Source: Streptomyces indicus (lineage in GTDB: Bacteria; Actinomycetota; Actinomycetes; Streptomycetales; Streptomycetaceae). From it: 64,000 nucleotides of DNA. The notes beneath the pieces are model-generated. The model saw nothing but the letters and a program-made list of their open reading frames with translations, did not search any database and was not told the origin of the DNA. Shown here one piece after another: positions 50,440 to 59,307 of this stretch. The stretch spans positions 310,001 to 374,000 of the forward strand of contig NZ_FNFF01000006.1 in assembly GCF_900100315.1 (NCBI RefSeq). Direction: 5' to 3'. Each line of letters begins with the position of its first letter. The first letter of the stretch is position 1. The translations under genes were made by a program, and so were the position numbers.

Positions 50440-51711
50440 GTGAACCCGGAAACCCTCGATCTCGCCCGCCTCCAGTTCGCGCTGACCGCAGGCGGCCACT
50501 TCCTGTTCGTCGCGCTCACCCTGGGCCTCGCGACGGTCGTGGCCTGCCTCCAGACCGCCGCGACCGCGAGCGGCAAGCCCCTGTACGCGCGCATGGTGCG
50601 CTTCTGGGGCCAGCTGTACGTGATCAACTACGCGGTCGGGATCGTGACCGGCCTGGTCATGGAGTTCCAGTTCGGGCTCAGCTGGAGCGGGCTCACGCAT
50701 CACGCGGGAGACGTGTTCGGCTCCTCGCTCGCCCTCGAGACCGTCATCGCCTTCTTCGTCGAGTCCACGTTCCTGGGACTGTGGATCTTCGGCTGGCACC
50801 GCTTCAACAAGTGGGTGCACCTGGCGCTGATCTGGGGCGTCACGCTCACCGCGTACGCCTCGGCGTACTGGATCCTCGTCGCCAACGGGTTCCTCAACAA
50901 CCCCGTCGGCCACCGCGAGGAGAACGGCCGGCTCGTCCTCGACAACACGGTCGAGGTGTTCACCAACCCGTCCGCCCTGCTCGCCTTCGGGCACGTGATG
51001 GGCGGCGCCCTGCTCACGGCCGGGTTCTTCATGGCGGGCGTCTCCGCGTACCACCTCTTCAAGCGCTCGGCCGAGTGGGAGTTCTTCGGCAAGAGCCTGC
51101 GCATCGGGGTGTTCCTGTCGCTGCCCGCGCTGTTCGTGACCGCGACGTTCGGCGGGCTTCAGTTCGTCGGGATGCAGCCGATGAAGGAGGCCGTGTTCAG
51201 CGCGAAGGCCGCTGAGATCGCCAAGCTCCAGGCCGACATGGTGGAGCGTTTCGGGCCCGGTGACTACGTGCCCTCCGAGGCGCTCACGCGCACTGCCGGA
51301 ATCCTGATGCTGCTCGCCTTCGCGCTGATGATGTACCTCTGCATCGCCGGCGCGGTACTCGCCGCGTTCCGCAAGGTCGTCTTCCGTTTCCGGCTCTGGC
51401 ATGTGGTCCTGATGGCCGCCGTGCCGCTGCCGTACCTCGCGATGATCAGCGGCTGGGTGTTCCGCGAGGCCGGGCGCCAACCCTGGGTCGTGTACGGCCT
51501 GTTGAAGACCGAGGACGCCGTCTCGCAGGTCTCGCCGGGCTCGATGCGGATCTCCCTGATCGTCTTCACCTCGCTCTTCGCGCTGCTCGCCGCCCTCAAC
51601 TTCTGGCTGATCGTGCGCCACGCCCGCCGCGGCCCCGTCGAGACCGACCTGGGCCTGGACGAACGCGAGGCCTCGAACCCCGCCGACGCCCTGCCCGCCG
51701 CCCGCTACTAG
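50440..51711 (+). CDS. cydA: Cytochrome bd oxidase subunit I, compact form
   Basis: A 423-residue subunit oxidising quinol and reducing oxygen. Haem ligands: His20 (FALTAGGHFLFV), His185 (LAFGHVMGG) and probably Met335 (YLAMISGW). Acidic residues Glu100 and Glu108 are present, as is the GRQPW motif (345-349). The quinol loop between helices 6 and 7 (about 244-285) is very short, so the subunit is about 100 residues shorter than E. coli CydA. The GTG at 50440 lacks a ribosome site, possibly leaderless. No cydDC follows. Confidence 0.92.
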   Translation: MNPETLDLARLQFALTAGGHFLFVALTLGLATVVACLQTAATASGKPLYARMVRFWGQLYVINYAVGIVTGLVMEFQFGLSWSGLTHHAGDVFGSSLALETVIAFFVESTFLGLWIFGWHRFNKWVHLALIWGVTLTAYASAYWILVANGFLNNPVGHREENGRLVLDNTVEVFTNPSALLAFGHVMGGALLTAGFFMAGVSAYHLFKRSAEWEFFGKSLRIGVFLSLPALFVTATFGGLQFVGMQPMKEAVFSAKAAEIAKLQADMVERFGPGDYVPSEALTRTAGILMLLAFALMMYLCIAGAVLAAFRKVVFRFRLWHVVLMAAVPLPYLAMISGWVFREAGRQPWVVYGLLKTEDAVSQVSPGSMRISLIVFTSLFALLAALNFWLIVRHARRGPVETDLGLDEREASNPADALPAARY

Positions 51712-51729
51712 AGGCCCTGGAGACCCGCC

Positions 51730-52563
51730 GTGGACACCCTCGCCATCGCTCTGCTCGGCTTCTTCGCCGCCGCCTACTTCGTGCTCGCCGGCTCCGACAT
51801 CGGCACCGGCATGCTCGCCCCCTACCTGGGCCGTTCGGACCGCGAACGGCGCCTGGTGATCGCCTCGTTCGCGCCGTTCTTCCTCGGCAACGAGGTCTGG
51901 CTGGTCGCCACGGCCGGGCTGCTCATCGGCTGCTTCCCCGACCTGGAGGGCGAGCTCCTGAGCGGCCAGTTCCCGGTCGTCGTGGCCCTGCTCGCGGGCT
52001 GGATCGTGCGCGACATGGGCCTGTGGATGCGCGGCCGGGTGGGCGGCGGTCCAGGACAGGGCGGTGACGTCCGCAGCGGTCCGGGTCCGGACGGGAGCGG
52101 GGGCGGGCGCGGCTGGCGTCTCGTCTGCGATACGGCGGTGACCGGCGGCAGTTGGGTCCTCGCCCTGTCCTGGGGCTGGCTGCTCGCCGGACTGTTCAGC
52201 GGCTCGCCGGACACCCCCGCGAGCGGTCCCGTCGCGGTGCTCACGGCGCTGGCGGTGGCCGGTCTCTTCGCCGTGCACGGGCTCGGGTTCGCGGTGCTGC
52301 GCCTGACCGGCGACCCGTACGCCCGCGCCCGGGTCCTCGTCGGCCGCGCGGCCCGCCCCTGGCACTCCTTCGCGCTGACGGCCGCCCTGATGGCGGCCCT
52401 GCCCCTGCTCGCCGGTCTCGGTCTGCCCCTCACGGAGTCGGCCGGCACCTCCGTCGATGTGCTCGTGCCCGCGCTGCTCGTCGTGACGCCGCTGCTCGTG
52501 GTCGTCCAGGCGTGGATGTGGCGCACGTTCCGGGGCCGCGTGACACGCCCCTCGTATCTCTGA
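51730..52563 (+). CDS. cydB: Cytochrome bd oxidase subunit II, short
   Basis: A 277-residue partner of CydA with about eight predicted membrane segments. The N-terminus (LGFFAAAYFVLAGSDIGTGMLAP) follows the family pattern. It is 60-100 residues shorter than usual CydB. A Gly/Asp-rich loop of about 25 residues lies near residue 110. The GTG at 51730 has GGAG upstream, 18 bp after cydA. Confidence 0.85.
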   Translation: MDTLAIALLGFFAAAYFVLAGSDIGTGMLAPYLGRSDRERRLVIASFAPFFLGNEVWLVATAGLLIGCFPDLEGELLSGQFPVVVALLAGWIVRDMGLWMRGRVGGGPGQGGDVRSGPGPDGSGGGRGWRLVCDTAVTGGSWVLALSWGWLLAGLFSGSPDTPASGPVAVLTALAVAGLFAVHGLGFAVLRLTGDPYARARVLVGRAARPWHSFALTAALMAALPLLAGLGLPLTESAGTSVDVLVPALLVVTPLLVVVQAWMWRTFRGRVTRPSYL

Positions 52564-52609
52564 TTCCGGCCGCCGATTTCGACCCCTGATACCTGTCGCC
52601 GATTCCGAC

Positions 52610-52640
52610 CGGAACTCCGCTGCCACAGGCCGGAGTTCCG
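52610..52640 (+). terminator. Hairpin between cydB and the MMPL gene
   Basis: A 10-bp stem CGGAACTCCG (52610-52619) pairs with CGGAGTTCCG (52631-52640). It ends 21 bp before the MMPL start, so it may terminate the oxidase operon or influence MMPL translation. Confidence 0.6.
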
Positions 52641-52661
52641 AACCCCTACAGGAGTGACGCC

Positions 52662-54815
52662 ATGTCCACCGATACGTCCACCGGCCCCCGCGCCCGCCCG
52701 GCCAGGCGGTCGAGCGTCTTCGAGCGGCTCGCCGCCTTCTCGTACCGTCACCGGTGGCGGGCCCTGATCCTCTGGGTCGTGCTCGTCGCCGGCATCACCG
52801 GCCTCTCCACGGCGGTGGGCAGCGCGTACCACAACGACTTCTCGCTGCCCGGCACCGATTCCCAGGCCGCGCAGAGCGTCCTGGAGCGGCACGGCGCCGC
52901 GCAGGCCGACGCGTCCGTGCAGATCGTGGTCGAGTCCGAGGGCGGCGAGGGCATCCGCGGGAGCGGCGTACGCGACCGGGTCGAGGAGGTGCTCGGCACG
53001 GTGGAGGACCTGCCGAGCGTGACCGGTGTGCTCTCGCCGTACGAGGACACCTCGGCCGTCTCCCGTGACGGCACCGTCGGCTACGCGACCGTCACGCTCG
53101 ACGGCGCGGCCGAGAACGTACCGAAGGAGCATGTCGCCGCGATCATCGACGCCGCCAAGTCCCTTGACGGGGACGGGATCCGGGCCGCCGTCGGCGGGGA
53201 TGCCGCGCGCGGCGCCGAGGAGGCGGGCGGCGGTGCGGCCGAGGGTGCGGGGATTCTCGGCGCGCTGGTGATCCTGGTGTTCCTGTTCGGGTCGCTGGTC
53301 GCGGCGAGCCTGCCGGTGGTGACCGCACTGTTCGCGGTGGGCTCCTCGATCGGACTGATCGCGCTCGCCTCGCACTTCGCGAACGTCGCCGACTTCACGC
53401 CGCCGATCATGATGCTGGTCGGTCTCGGCGTCGGCATCGACTACGCCCTGCTGATCTTCTCGCGCTACCGCTCCGAACTGCTGCGCGGCGCCGGCCCCGA
53501 GCAGGCCACGCGCTCCGCCCTGGACGCGGCCGGCCGTACGGTCTTCTTCGCCGGTTGCACGGTGATCATCGCGCTGATGGGTCTGGTCGCGCTCGGCCTC
53601 GGGTCCTTGCAGGGCGTCGCGCTCGCGGTGGCTCTGACTGTCCTGGTGACGATGGCCGCGTCCCTGACCCTGCTGCCCGCGCTGCTCGGTGTGTTCGGCG
53701 CCCGGATCCGGCGTCAGGTCGCCAAGCGTGCGGAGAAGTCGCAGCGCGTGGAGGGTGCGGCCTGGCGGCGCTGGGCCACGGGTGTGCAGCGCAGGCCGTG
53801 GACGGCGCTGCTCGTCTCCGTGGTCGCGCTCGGCGCGCTCGCGGCACCGGCCGCCGGCATGCGGCTCGGTTTCGCCGACGCGGGCAACGACGCGGAGACC
53901 ACCTCCAGCCGCCAGGCGTACGACATGCTCGCCGACGGTTTCGGACCGGGCTTCAACGGGCCGCTGTTCGTGGTGTCCGAGGGCGCCGCGGACCTCGGCC
54001 CCGTGCGCACCGCGCTCGCGGACACCCCGGGCGTGGCCGCCGTCAGCGCGCCGATCCCGTCCGAGGACGGCGAGGCGGGCACGCTGCTTGTCTTCCCCGA
54101 GTCGGCCCCTCAGGACGAGGCCACCTCGGCCCTGGTGAAGGAGTTGCGCGGCGACGTACTGCCGCCGCTGGAGGACGAGACCGGGGCGCGGCTCCTGGTC
54201 GGCGGATCGACCGCCGCCACCGAGGACTTCGCGTCCACGGTGTCCGACCGGATGCCACTGTTCGTCGCGATCGTGGTGGGCCTGTCTGCGCTGCTGCTCC
54301 TGGTCGTCTTCCGCAGCGTCCTGATCCCGCTCAAGGCCGCGCTGCTCAACCTGGTGAGCATCGGTGCGGCGCTGGGCGCGATCACGCTGGTCTTCCAGCA
54401 CGGCTGGTTCGGCGTCGAGCCGGGGCCGATCGAGGCCTTCATCCCCGTGATGATCTTCGCGATCGTCTTCGGTCTGTCGATGGACTACGAGGTGTTCCTG
54501 CTCTCCCGGATCCACGAGGAGTGGGAGCGCACGAAGGACCCGCAGGCGGCCGTACGCGAGGGCCTCGCCGCGACCGGCAAGGTGATCACGGCCGCGGCGG
54601 CCATCATGATCGTGGTCTTCGCGGCGTTCATGCTGAGCCCCGACCGGATGCTCCAGCAGTTCGGGCTCGGGCTCGCGGTCGCGATCCTGCTCGACGCGGT
54701 GGTGATCCGCTGCCTGATCGTGCCGGCCGTGATGCAGCTCTTCGGCAGGCGGGCGTGGTGGCTGCCGGTCTGGCTGCGCCGGGTGCTGCCGCGGGTGGAG
54801 CTGGAGCGGCGCTGA
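52662..54815 (+). CDS. MMPL-family RND exporter
   Basis: A 717-residue transporter with the usual two repeats of six membrane helices. One membrane segment (residues 31-50), an extracellular loop (about 55-190), five helices, a cytoplasmic stretch with one helix at 385-405, a second loop (about 410-535) and five final helices. Motifs include GVGIDYALLIFSRYRSEL and the corresponding GLSMDYEVFLLSRIHEEW, whose Asp-Tyr pairs carry protons. The ATG follows AGGAG. It likely exports lipids, drugs or metabolites; the cargo is unknown. Confidence 0.92.
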   Translation: MSTDTSTGPRARPARRSSVFERLAAFSYRHRWRALILWVVLVAGITGLSTAVGSAYHNDFSLPGTDSQAAQSVLERHGAAQADASVQIVVESEGGEGIRGSGVRDRVEEVLGTVEDLPSVTGVLSPYEDTSAVSRDGTVGYATVTLDGAAENVPKEHVAAIIDAAKSLDGDGIRAAVGGDAARGAEEAGGGAAEGAGILGALVILVFLFGSLVAASLPVVTALFAVGSSIGLIALASHFANVADFTPPIMMLVGLGVGIDYALLIFSRYRSELLRGAGPEQATRSALDAAGRTVFFAGCTVIIALMGLVALGLGSLQGVALAVALTVLVTMAASLTLLPALLGVFGARIRRQVAKRAEKSQRVEGAAWRRWATGVQRRPWTALLVSVVALGALAAPAAGMRLGFADAGNDAETTSSRQAYDMLADGFGPGFNGPLFVVSEGAADLGPVRTALADTPGVAAVSAPIPSEDGEAGTLLVFPESAPQDEATSALVKELRGDVLPPLEDETGARLLVGGSTAATEDFASTVSDRMPLFVAIVVGLSALLLLVVFRSVLIPLKAALLNLVSIGAALGAITLVFQHGWFGVEPGPIEAFIPVMIFAIVFGLSMDYEVFLLSRIHEEWERTKDPQAAVREGLAATGKVITAAAAIMIVVFAAFMLSPDRMLQQFGLGLAVAILLDAVVIRCLIVPAVMQLFGRRAWWLPVWLRRVLPRVELERR

Positions 54816-54906
54816 GGGCGGATGGTGCGCGGGCCGGGTCCGACCGGACTCATCGGGTCCGGTCAGGTCGGTCCGGTCGGGTCAGGTGCAGCTGGGTCAG
54901 GTCAGG

Positions 54907-56250
54907 TCAGGTCCGGTCGTCGGAGTTCCCGGCGGCCGGACCCGGCTCGTCCCCGGCCGGACCCGCCTCGTCCCCGGCCGCCGCGCCCGAGGGCCCGGCG
55001 GCCTTGGCCGCGGCCTCGTTGCCGGTGTCCGTACGGTCCACGGGCGTCCCGGTGTGCTCCCCGCGCAGCGCCTTGCGCAGCCGGGCCAGCGGCGGCCCGC
55101 CCCGGCGCCGGTGGCCGTGCACGCGCGGGTCGTCCGTCACGTCGTACCGCTTCACGTACGCGCCGAGGAAGGCCTGCAACGTGGCGACCGCGGGGATGGC
55201 GATCAGGGCGCCGACCGCACCGAGCAGCGCGGTGCCCGCCACCACCGAGCCGAACGCGACCGCCGGGTGGATGTCCACGGTCTTGGCGGTGAGCTTGGGC
55301 TGGAGCAGATAGTTCTCGAACTGCTGGTAGACCACGACGAAGATGAGCACCCACAGCGCGTACCAGGGGTCCACGGTGAACGCGATCAGCATCGGCAGGG
55401 CGCCGGCCAGATACGTGCCGATGGTGGGGATGAACTGCGAGATCACACCCACCCACACCGCGAGCGCCGGTGCGTAGGGCACGTCGAGGAAGACGAGCAG
55501 GATGTAGTGCGCGACGCCGGAGATCAGCGCCATCAGACCGCGCGAGTAGAGGTAGCCGCCGGTCTTGTCGACGGCGATCTCCCAGGCGCGCAGCACCTCC
55601 GCCTGCTTGGCGGGCGGGAGCACCGAGCACAGCGCACGGCGCAGGCGCGGTCCGTCGGCGGCGAAGTAGAACGAGAACAGCAGGATCGTCAGGAGCCGGA
55701 AGAGGCCGCCGAGCACCTGGGCGGAGACGTCGAGCACGCCCGTCGCGCTGTTCTGCACGTACTTCTGCAGCCAGTCCGAGTGGACGAGGCTGTCCTGGAG
55801 TTCGACGCGTGAGAGCTCGGTGTGGAACGTGGTGTTGATCCAGCTGATCACCGAGTCGAGGTACTTGGGGAAGTCCTCGACCATGTCGACGATCTGGCCG
55901 GCGAGCATCGAACCGAGCAGGGTGATGAACCCGGCGCCGGCCACGATCACGCCGAGGAAGACCACACCGGTCGCGGCGCCCCGGCGCATGCCGTGGTGCG
56001 CCATCCAGCTGACCGCGGGCTCGACGGCGAGCGCGAGGAAGAACGCGATCAGGACGTTGATCAGCAGCCCGGTGAGCTGGTGGAAGGCCCAACTGCCCAG
56101 CTGGAACACGGCGATGAGGGCCAGGGCGAGCACCATCGCGCGCGGCAGCCAGCGCGGCATGCGCTCGCCCCGCCCCGACGGTGCCTCGGGCGGCACGGTC
56201 GCGGGCGGTCCAGAGTCCTGCGCTGCTGCGGTGTCTTCGGTGGCTGCCAC
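54907..56250 (-). CDS. AI-2E family membrane transporter
   Basis: A 447-residue protein of the UPF0118/AI-2E family with about eight membrane segments. Family features include LIAFFLALAVEPAVSWMAHHG, the FSFYFAADGPRLRR segment and FIPTIGTYLAGALPMLIA, with YQQFENYLLQPKL. The C-terminal 80 residues are polar and Ala/Gly/Asp-rich. Members export small molecules or ions; the substrate is not predictable. GTG start at 56250. The 90-bp gap to the convergent MMPL gene is a run of GGTCAGGTC repeats. Confidence 0.88.
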   Translation of the reverse strand: MAATEDTAAAQDSGPPATVPPEAPSGRGERMPRWLPRAMVLALALIAVFQLGSWAFHQLTGLLINVLIAFFLALAVEPAVSWMAHHGMRRGAATGVVFLGVIVAGAGFITLLGSMLAGQIVDMVEDFPKYLDSVISWINTTFHTELSRVELQDSLVHSDWLQKYVQNSATGVLDVSAQVLGGLFRLLTILLFSFYFAADGPRLRRALCSVLPPAKQAEVLRAWEIAVDKTGGYLYSRGLMALISGVAHYILLVFLDVPYAPALAVWVGVISQFIPTIGTYLAGALPMLIAFTVDPWYALWVLIFVVVYQQFENYLLQPKLTAKTVDIHPAVAFGSVVAGTALLGAVGALIAIPAVATLQAFLGAYVKRYDVTDDPRVHGHRRRGGPPLARLRKALRGEHTGTPVDRTDTGNEAAAKAAGPSGAAAGDEAGPAGDEPGPAAGNSDDRT

Positions 56251-56372
56251 GGGGTCAGTCTTGCCTACCTGCGGCTCGTTCGGGCAGGTGGGCGGGTGAC
56301 GCCCGTGTCACATTCGGCACAGCGCCCGGTGGCGCCTCGCGTCACATGCAGCGCCGCACGCCGACCCTCGCG

Positions 56373-56768
56373 TCACCTACGGCACAGCCGCCGGACGACG
56401 TCCAGGCCGTCCGGGGTGCCGGGCCAGTGCCGCCGCAGTGCTTCGTCCCCCGCCCTGCGGACGACCGCGCGCAGGACGAGGGCGATGGCGAGGGCGTCGT
56501 CCGCGTAGCCGAGGACGGGGATGAAGTCGGGCACCAGGTCGACGGGGAAGGCGAGATAGGCGGCCAGCAGCCACAGCAGCCGGCGCGTTCCCGGCGGCAG
56601 TCTGCTGTCCCGTGCCAGGCGGGACACCAGGCGCAGCAGGTCGGGCAGCAGGCGTACGGCCTCGGTCAGGAGACCGCCCCTGGGACGCGCGGACGCGAGG
56701 GCGGCCAGGAGCAGCAGCCAGCACACGAGGAGCCCGGCGGCGACGCCGAGCGGAATCTGCCACCACAT
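56373..56768 (-). CDS. DUF1232 (YkvA-like) membrane protein
   Basis: A 131-residue protein. A membrane helix (residues 4-27) precedes an amphipathic region and the DUF1232 core (RRLLWLLAAYLAFPVDLVPDFIPVLGYADDALAIALVLR). The ATG at 56768 has GGGGAG upstream. Function of the family is unknown. Confidence 0.88.
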   Translation of the reverse strand: MWWQIPLGVAAGLLVCWLLLLAALASARPRGGLLTEAVRLLPDLLRLVSRLARDSRLPPGTRRLLWLLAAYLAFPVDLVPDFIPVLGYADDALAIALVLRAVVRRAGDEALRRHWPGTPDGLDVVRRLCRR

Positions 56769-56857
56769 GCGCGCTCCCCGGGTGTGAGCCGCGACAGTAC
56801 AGACGGACGGAACGGGGTTCGACCCGGCACGCCCCTGCGGGCGTCGGCCGGCCTCGC

Positions 56858-57052
56858 TCAGCGCGACTCCGCCGGCACCCCCATCGCCGTGCAGACGGCC
56901 CGCCACACGTCCTTCGCCTCCCAGCCCGCGTCCAGTGCCTCGTGCACCGTCCGCCCGCCGAGCTCGGACATCACATGATCGCGCGCGAACGTCTCGGCGT
57001 ACCCCGCACCGAAATGCTCCGCCATCCGCTCCCAGAAGACCGTCAACCGCAT
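56858..57052 (-). CDS. DUF3046 protein
   Basis: A 64-residue protein, MRLTVFWERMAEHFG to the end, that matches the actinobacterial DUF3046 family over its full length. These small proteins often lie near recA in actinobacteria. Function unknown. The ATG at 57052 follows a close GGAG. Confidence 0.88.
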   Translation of the reverse strand: MRLTVFWERMAEHFGAGYAETFARDHVMSELGGRTVHEALDAGWEAKDVWRAVCTAMGVPAESR

Positions 57053-57132
57053 GACTCCAGTATCCAGCCCGTGCGGGTGGGCCTTGGCCCGAACTCCTTG
57101 CGGGGAGCGCTTTCCGGCCTACGGTGCCGTGC

Positions 57133-58149
57133 ATGGCTGAATCCGTAGCCCCGGGGCAGGCCCCCGCCCCCTCGCCCGCGGACCGTTCCCGCACCGGCCG
57201 TTCCGCCGCAGAACCGTCACAGCGTTCCGCCGCAGAACCGTCACCGCACCGGTCCGCACTCGCCCGCGCCGAGCAGTTCATCTGGCTCACGGCGCGGGTC
57301 CTGGAGCAGCGCCGCTTCGCGTACCACTTCCTCGGCGCCGCCGCCGAACCCGTCGAGGCCGCGCTCGCCGCCTACCGGACGGACGACGACGGCTACGGCC
57401 ACGCGCTCGAACCCGACCTGCGCGGCCCCGTGAGCCAGCCCCTGCACACCGCCCACGCGCTGCGCGTCCTGGACGCGATCGGCCGCTGCGGCGGCCAGCG
57501 CGTGGAGCGGGTCTGCCGCTACCTGTCCGCGGTCTCGACCCCCGAGGGCGCGCTGCCCGCGATCCACCCGAGCCAACGCGGTTACCCGTACGCCCCGTTC
57601 GTGCCGGTGATCGACAACCCGCCGAGCGACCTGCTCGCCACCGGCCCCGTGGTGGGTCTGCTGCACCGCAACCAGGTCTGGCACGCCTGGCTGTTCCGGG
57701 CCACCGACTACTGCTGGGCGGCCGTCGAAGCCCTCGACAAGTCGCATCCGTACGAGATCCACGCGGCCGTCGCGTTCCTGGACGGCGCACCCGACCGCTC
57801 GCGCGCCCAGGCCGCGGCGGACCGGCTGGGCCGGCTCGTGCGCGAACAGCGCCTCGCGGTCCTCGATCCGCGCCGCAAGGACGACTACCCGGTGGCGGCC
57901 GGGTACGCGCCGGGCGAGCACCACTTCCCGCACGACTACGCGCGGGTGCCGAACTCGCTCGCGCGCGCCTGGTTCACCGACGAGGAGATGGAGCGCTCGC
58001 TCGACCACCTCGCGAGTGAGCAGGAGGCGGACGGCGGCTGGCCGGTCTCCTGGAAGCAGTGGGCCCCGGGCACGGCCCTGGAGTGGCGCCCGATCGTGAC
58101 GATCGAGGCGCTGCGGACGCTGCGGGCGCATGGGAGATCGCTGGACTGA
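57133..58149 (+). CDS. Putative alpha/alpha-toroid (prenyltransferase-like) protein
   Basis: A 338-residue soluble protein. Repeated helical segments with a QW-like motif near the C-terminus (ASEQEADGGWPVSWKQW) suggest the alpha/alpha barrel of squalene cyclase and prenyltransferase relatives. A DxDD cyclase motif is not visible, so enzymatic activity is uncertain. The ATG at 57133 begins MAESVAPG. Near residues 24-36 the DNA has a perfect tandem duplication (GTTCCGCCGCAGAACCGTCA) that repeats a Ser-Ala-Ala-Glu-Pro-Ser unit. Confidence 0.65.
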   Translation: MAESVAPGQAPAPSPADRSRTGRSAAEPSQRSAAEPSPHRSALARAEQFIWLTARVLEQRRFAYHFLGAAAEPVEAALAAYRTDDDGYGHALEPDLRGPVSQPLHTAHALRVLDAIGRCGGQRVERVCRYLSAVSTPEGALPAIHPSQRGYPYAPFVPVIDNPPSDLLATGPVVGLLHRNQVWHAWLFRATDYCWAAVEALDKSHPYEIHAAVAFLDGAPDRSRAQAAADRLGRLVREQRLAVLDPRRKDDYPVAAGYAPGEHHFPHDYARVPNSLARAWFTDEEMERSLDHLASEQEADGGWPVSWKQWAPGTALEWRPIVTIEALRTLRAHGRSLD

Positions 58150-58201
58150 CGGGCCCAGCCCGGACCATGGCGTCCCCCGCGCCAGCCCTCGGTCGCCCGC
58201 G

Positions 58202-58510
58202 TCAGCCCCCGATCGCCCGCACCCCCGCCGTCACGATCACCGCGGCGCCGATGATCAGCAGGAACGGGGCCCGCAGCACGAAGGCCACCGCCGCCGCGAG
58301 GAGGCCCGCCGCCTTCGCGTCGAGGATCAGCTCCTGCCCCTCGGCGAAGGTCTGCTGCGCCGTGAGCGCCGCGAGCAGCGCCACGGGCAGCAGCGCGGCC
58401 ATCTTCTTCACCAGGGGCTTCTCGAGCACGCCGACGGGGACGAGCAGTCCGAGCAGCTTGACGGCGTAGCAGCCGACCGCGGTCACCGCGATCGCGATCC
58501 AGATGTTCAA
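58202..58510 (-). CDS. azlD: Branched-chain amino acid export subunit AzlD
   Basis: A 102-residue membrane protein with about four hydrophobic segments (NIWIAIAVTAVGCYAVKLLGL onward), the small AzlD subunit. It starts from a TTG at 58510, overlapping the azlC stop (TTGA); no ATG or GTG is better placed. Confidence 0.9.
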   Translation of the reverse strand: MNIWIAIAVTAVGCYAVKLLGLLVPVGVLEKPLVKKMAALLPVALLAALTAQQTFAEGQELILDAKAAGLLAAAVAFVLRAPFLLIIGAAVIVTAGVRAIGG

Positions 58511-59307
58511 CGGTCGGTTCCTTCCTGGGAGTTGCGGGATGCGGAGCCGCCAGGCACATCGTCCTTGCGCCGCCCCTGCACGAACAGCACCAGCGGCGCC
58601 GCCAGGGCGGCCACCAGCACGGGCACCCCGTTGGGCAGCACCGGAAGGAGTCCGAGGCCGAGCACCACCGCGAGGGCGGCGACGGCCCGCTCGGTCGCCG
58701 TGCGCAGCATGGGCGCGAGCAGGGCGAGGAAGGTGGCCGGGCCGGCCGCGTCCAGGCCCCACGCGTCGGTGTCGCCGATGGCTTCCGCGCCGACGGCACC
58801 GAGCAGTGTGGTGAGGTTCCACAGCACGTACAGGGTGAGGCCGGTGACGACGAAGCCGATCCGGCGCGCCCGCCGCGTGGGCTGCGCGAGCGTCACCGCG
58901 GTGGTCTCGTCGATCACCCACTGGGCCGCGAACGGGCGGACCCAGCGCGGAAGTTGCAGCAGCTGCGACAGCCGGAGCCCGTAGAACGCGTTGCGTACGC
59001 CGAGGAAGAAGGCACCCGCCGCGGCGGTCAACGGGTTCCCGCCGCCCGCGAGCGCGCCGACGAGCGCGAACTGCGAGGCGCCGGTGAACACGAGAAGGCT
59101 GAGCGCGCAGGTCTGGAGCAGGCTCAGGCCGTTGCTCGCCGAGGTCACGCCGAAGGCGAAGCCGGAGAGCCCGACGGCGAAGCCGACGCCCAGCGCGTCG
59201 CGTACGACGGCGGAGTCGGCTTTCGCGGCGGCCGGCGTCACCCCCTCGGGGGCTCTTCCTTCGGCACGTATAGGTGCGGATGGTGCGGATGTCTGCTGTT
59301 CTGCCAC
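58507..59307 (-). CDS. azlC: Branched-chain amino acid exporter AzlC
   Basis: A 266-residue membrane protein. The AzlC domain runs from about 30 to 245, with motifs VFTGASQFALVGALAGGG, FFLGVRNAFYGLRL and WVIDETTAV. With AzlD it exports branched-chain amino acids or related compounds. The GTG at 59307 lies inside the end of the upstream regulator gene (70-bp overlap). A later start at about residue 30 is possible, because the first 30 residues are low-complexity. Confidence 0.9.
   Translation of the reverse strand: MAEQQTSAPSAPIRAEGRAPEGVTPAAAKADSAVVRDALGVGFAVGLSGFAFGVTSASNGLSLLQTCALSLLVFTGASQFALVGALAGGGNPLTAAAGAFFLGVRNAFYGLRLSQLLQLPRWVRPFAAQWVIDETTAVTLAQPTRRARRIGFVVTGLTLYVLWNLTTLLGAVGAEAIGDTDAWGLDAAGPATFLALLAPMLRTATERAVAALAVVLGLGLLPVLPNGVPVLVAALAAPLVLFVQGRRKDDVPGGSASRNSQEGTDR

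Noticed and set aside
49165..52626. A minus-strand frame of 1153 codons opposite the two-component and cyd genes
   Set aside because: Shadow of four genes with clear motifs; low-complexity translation.
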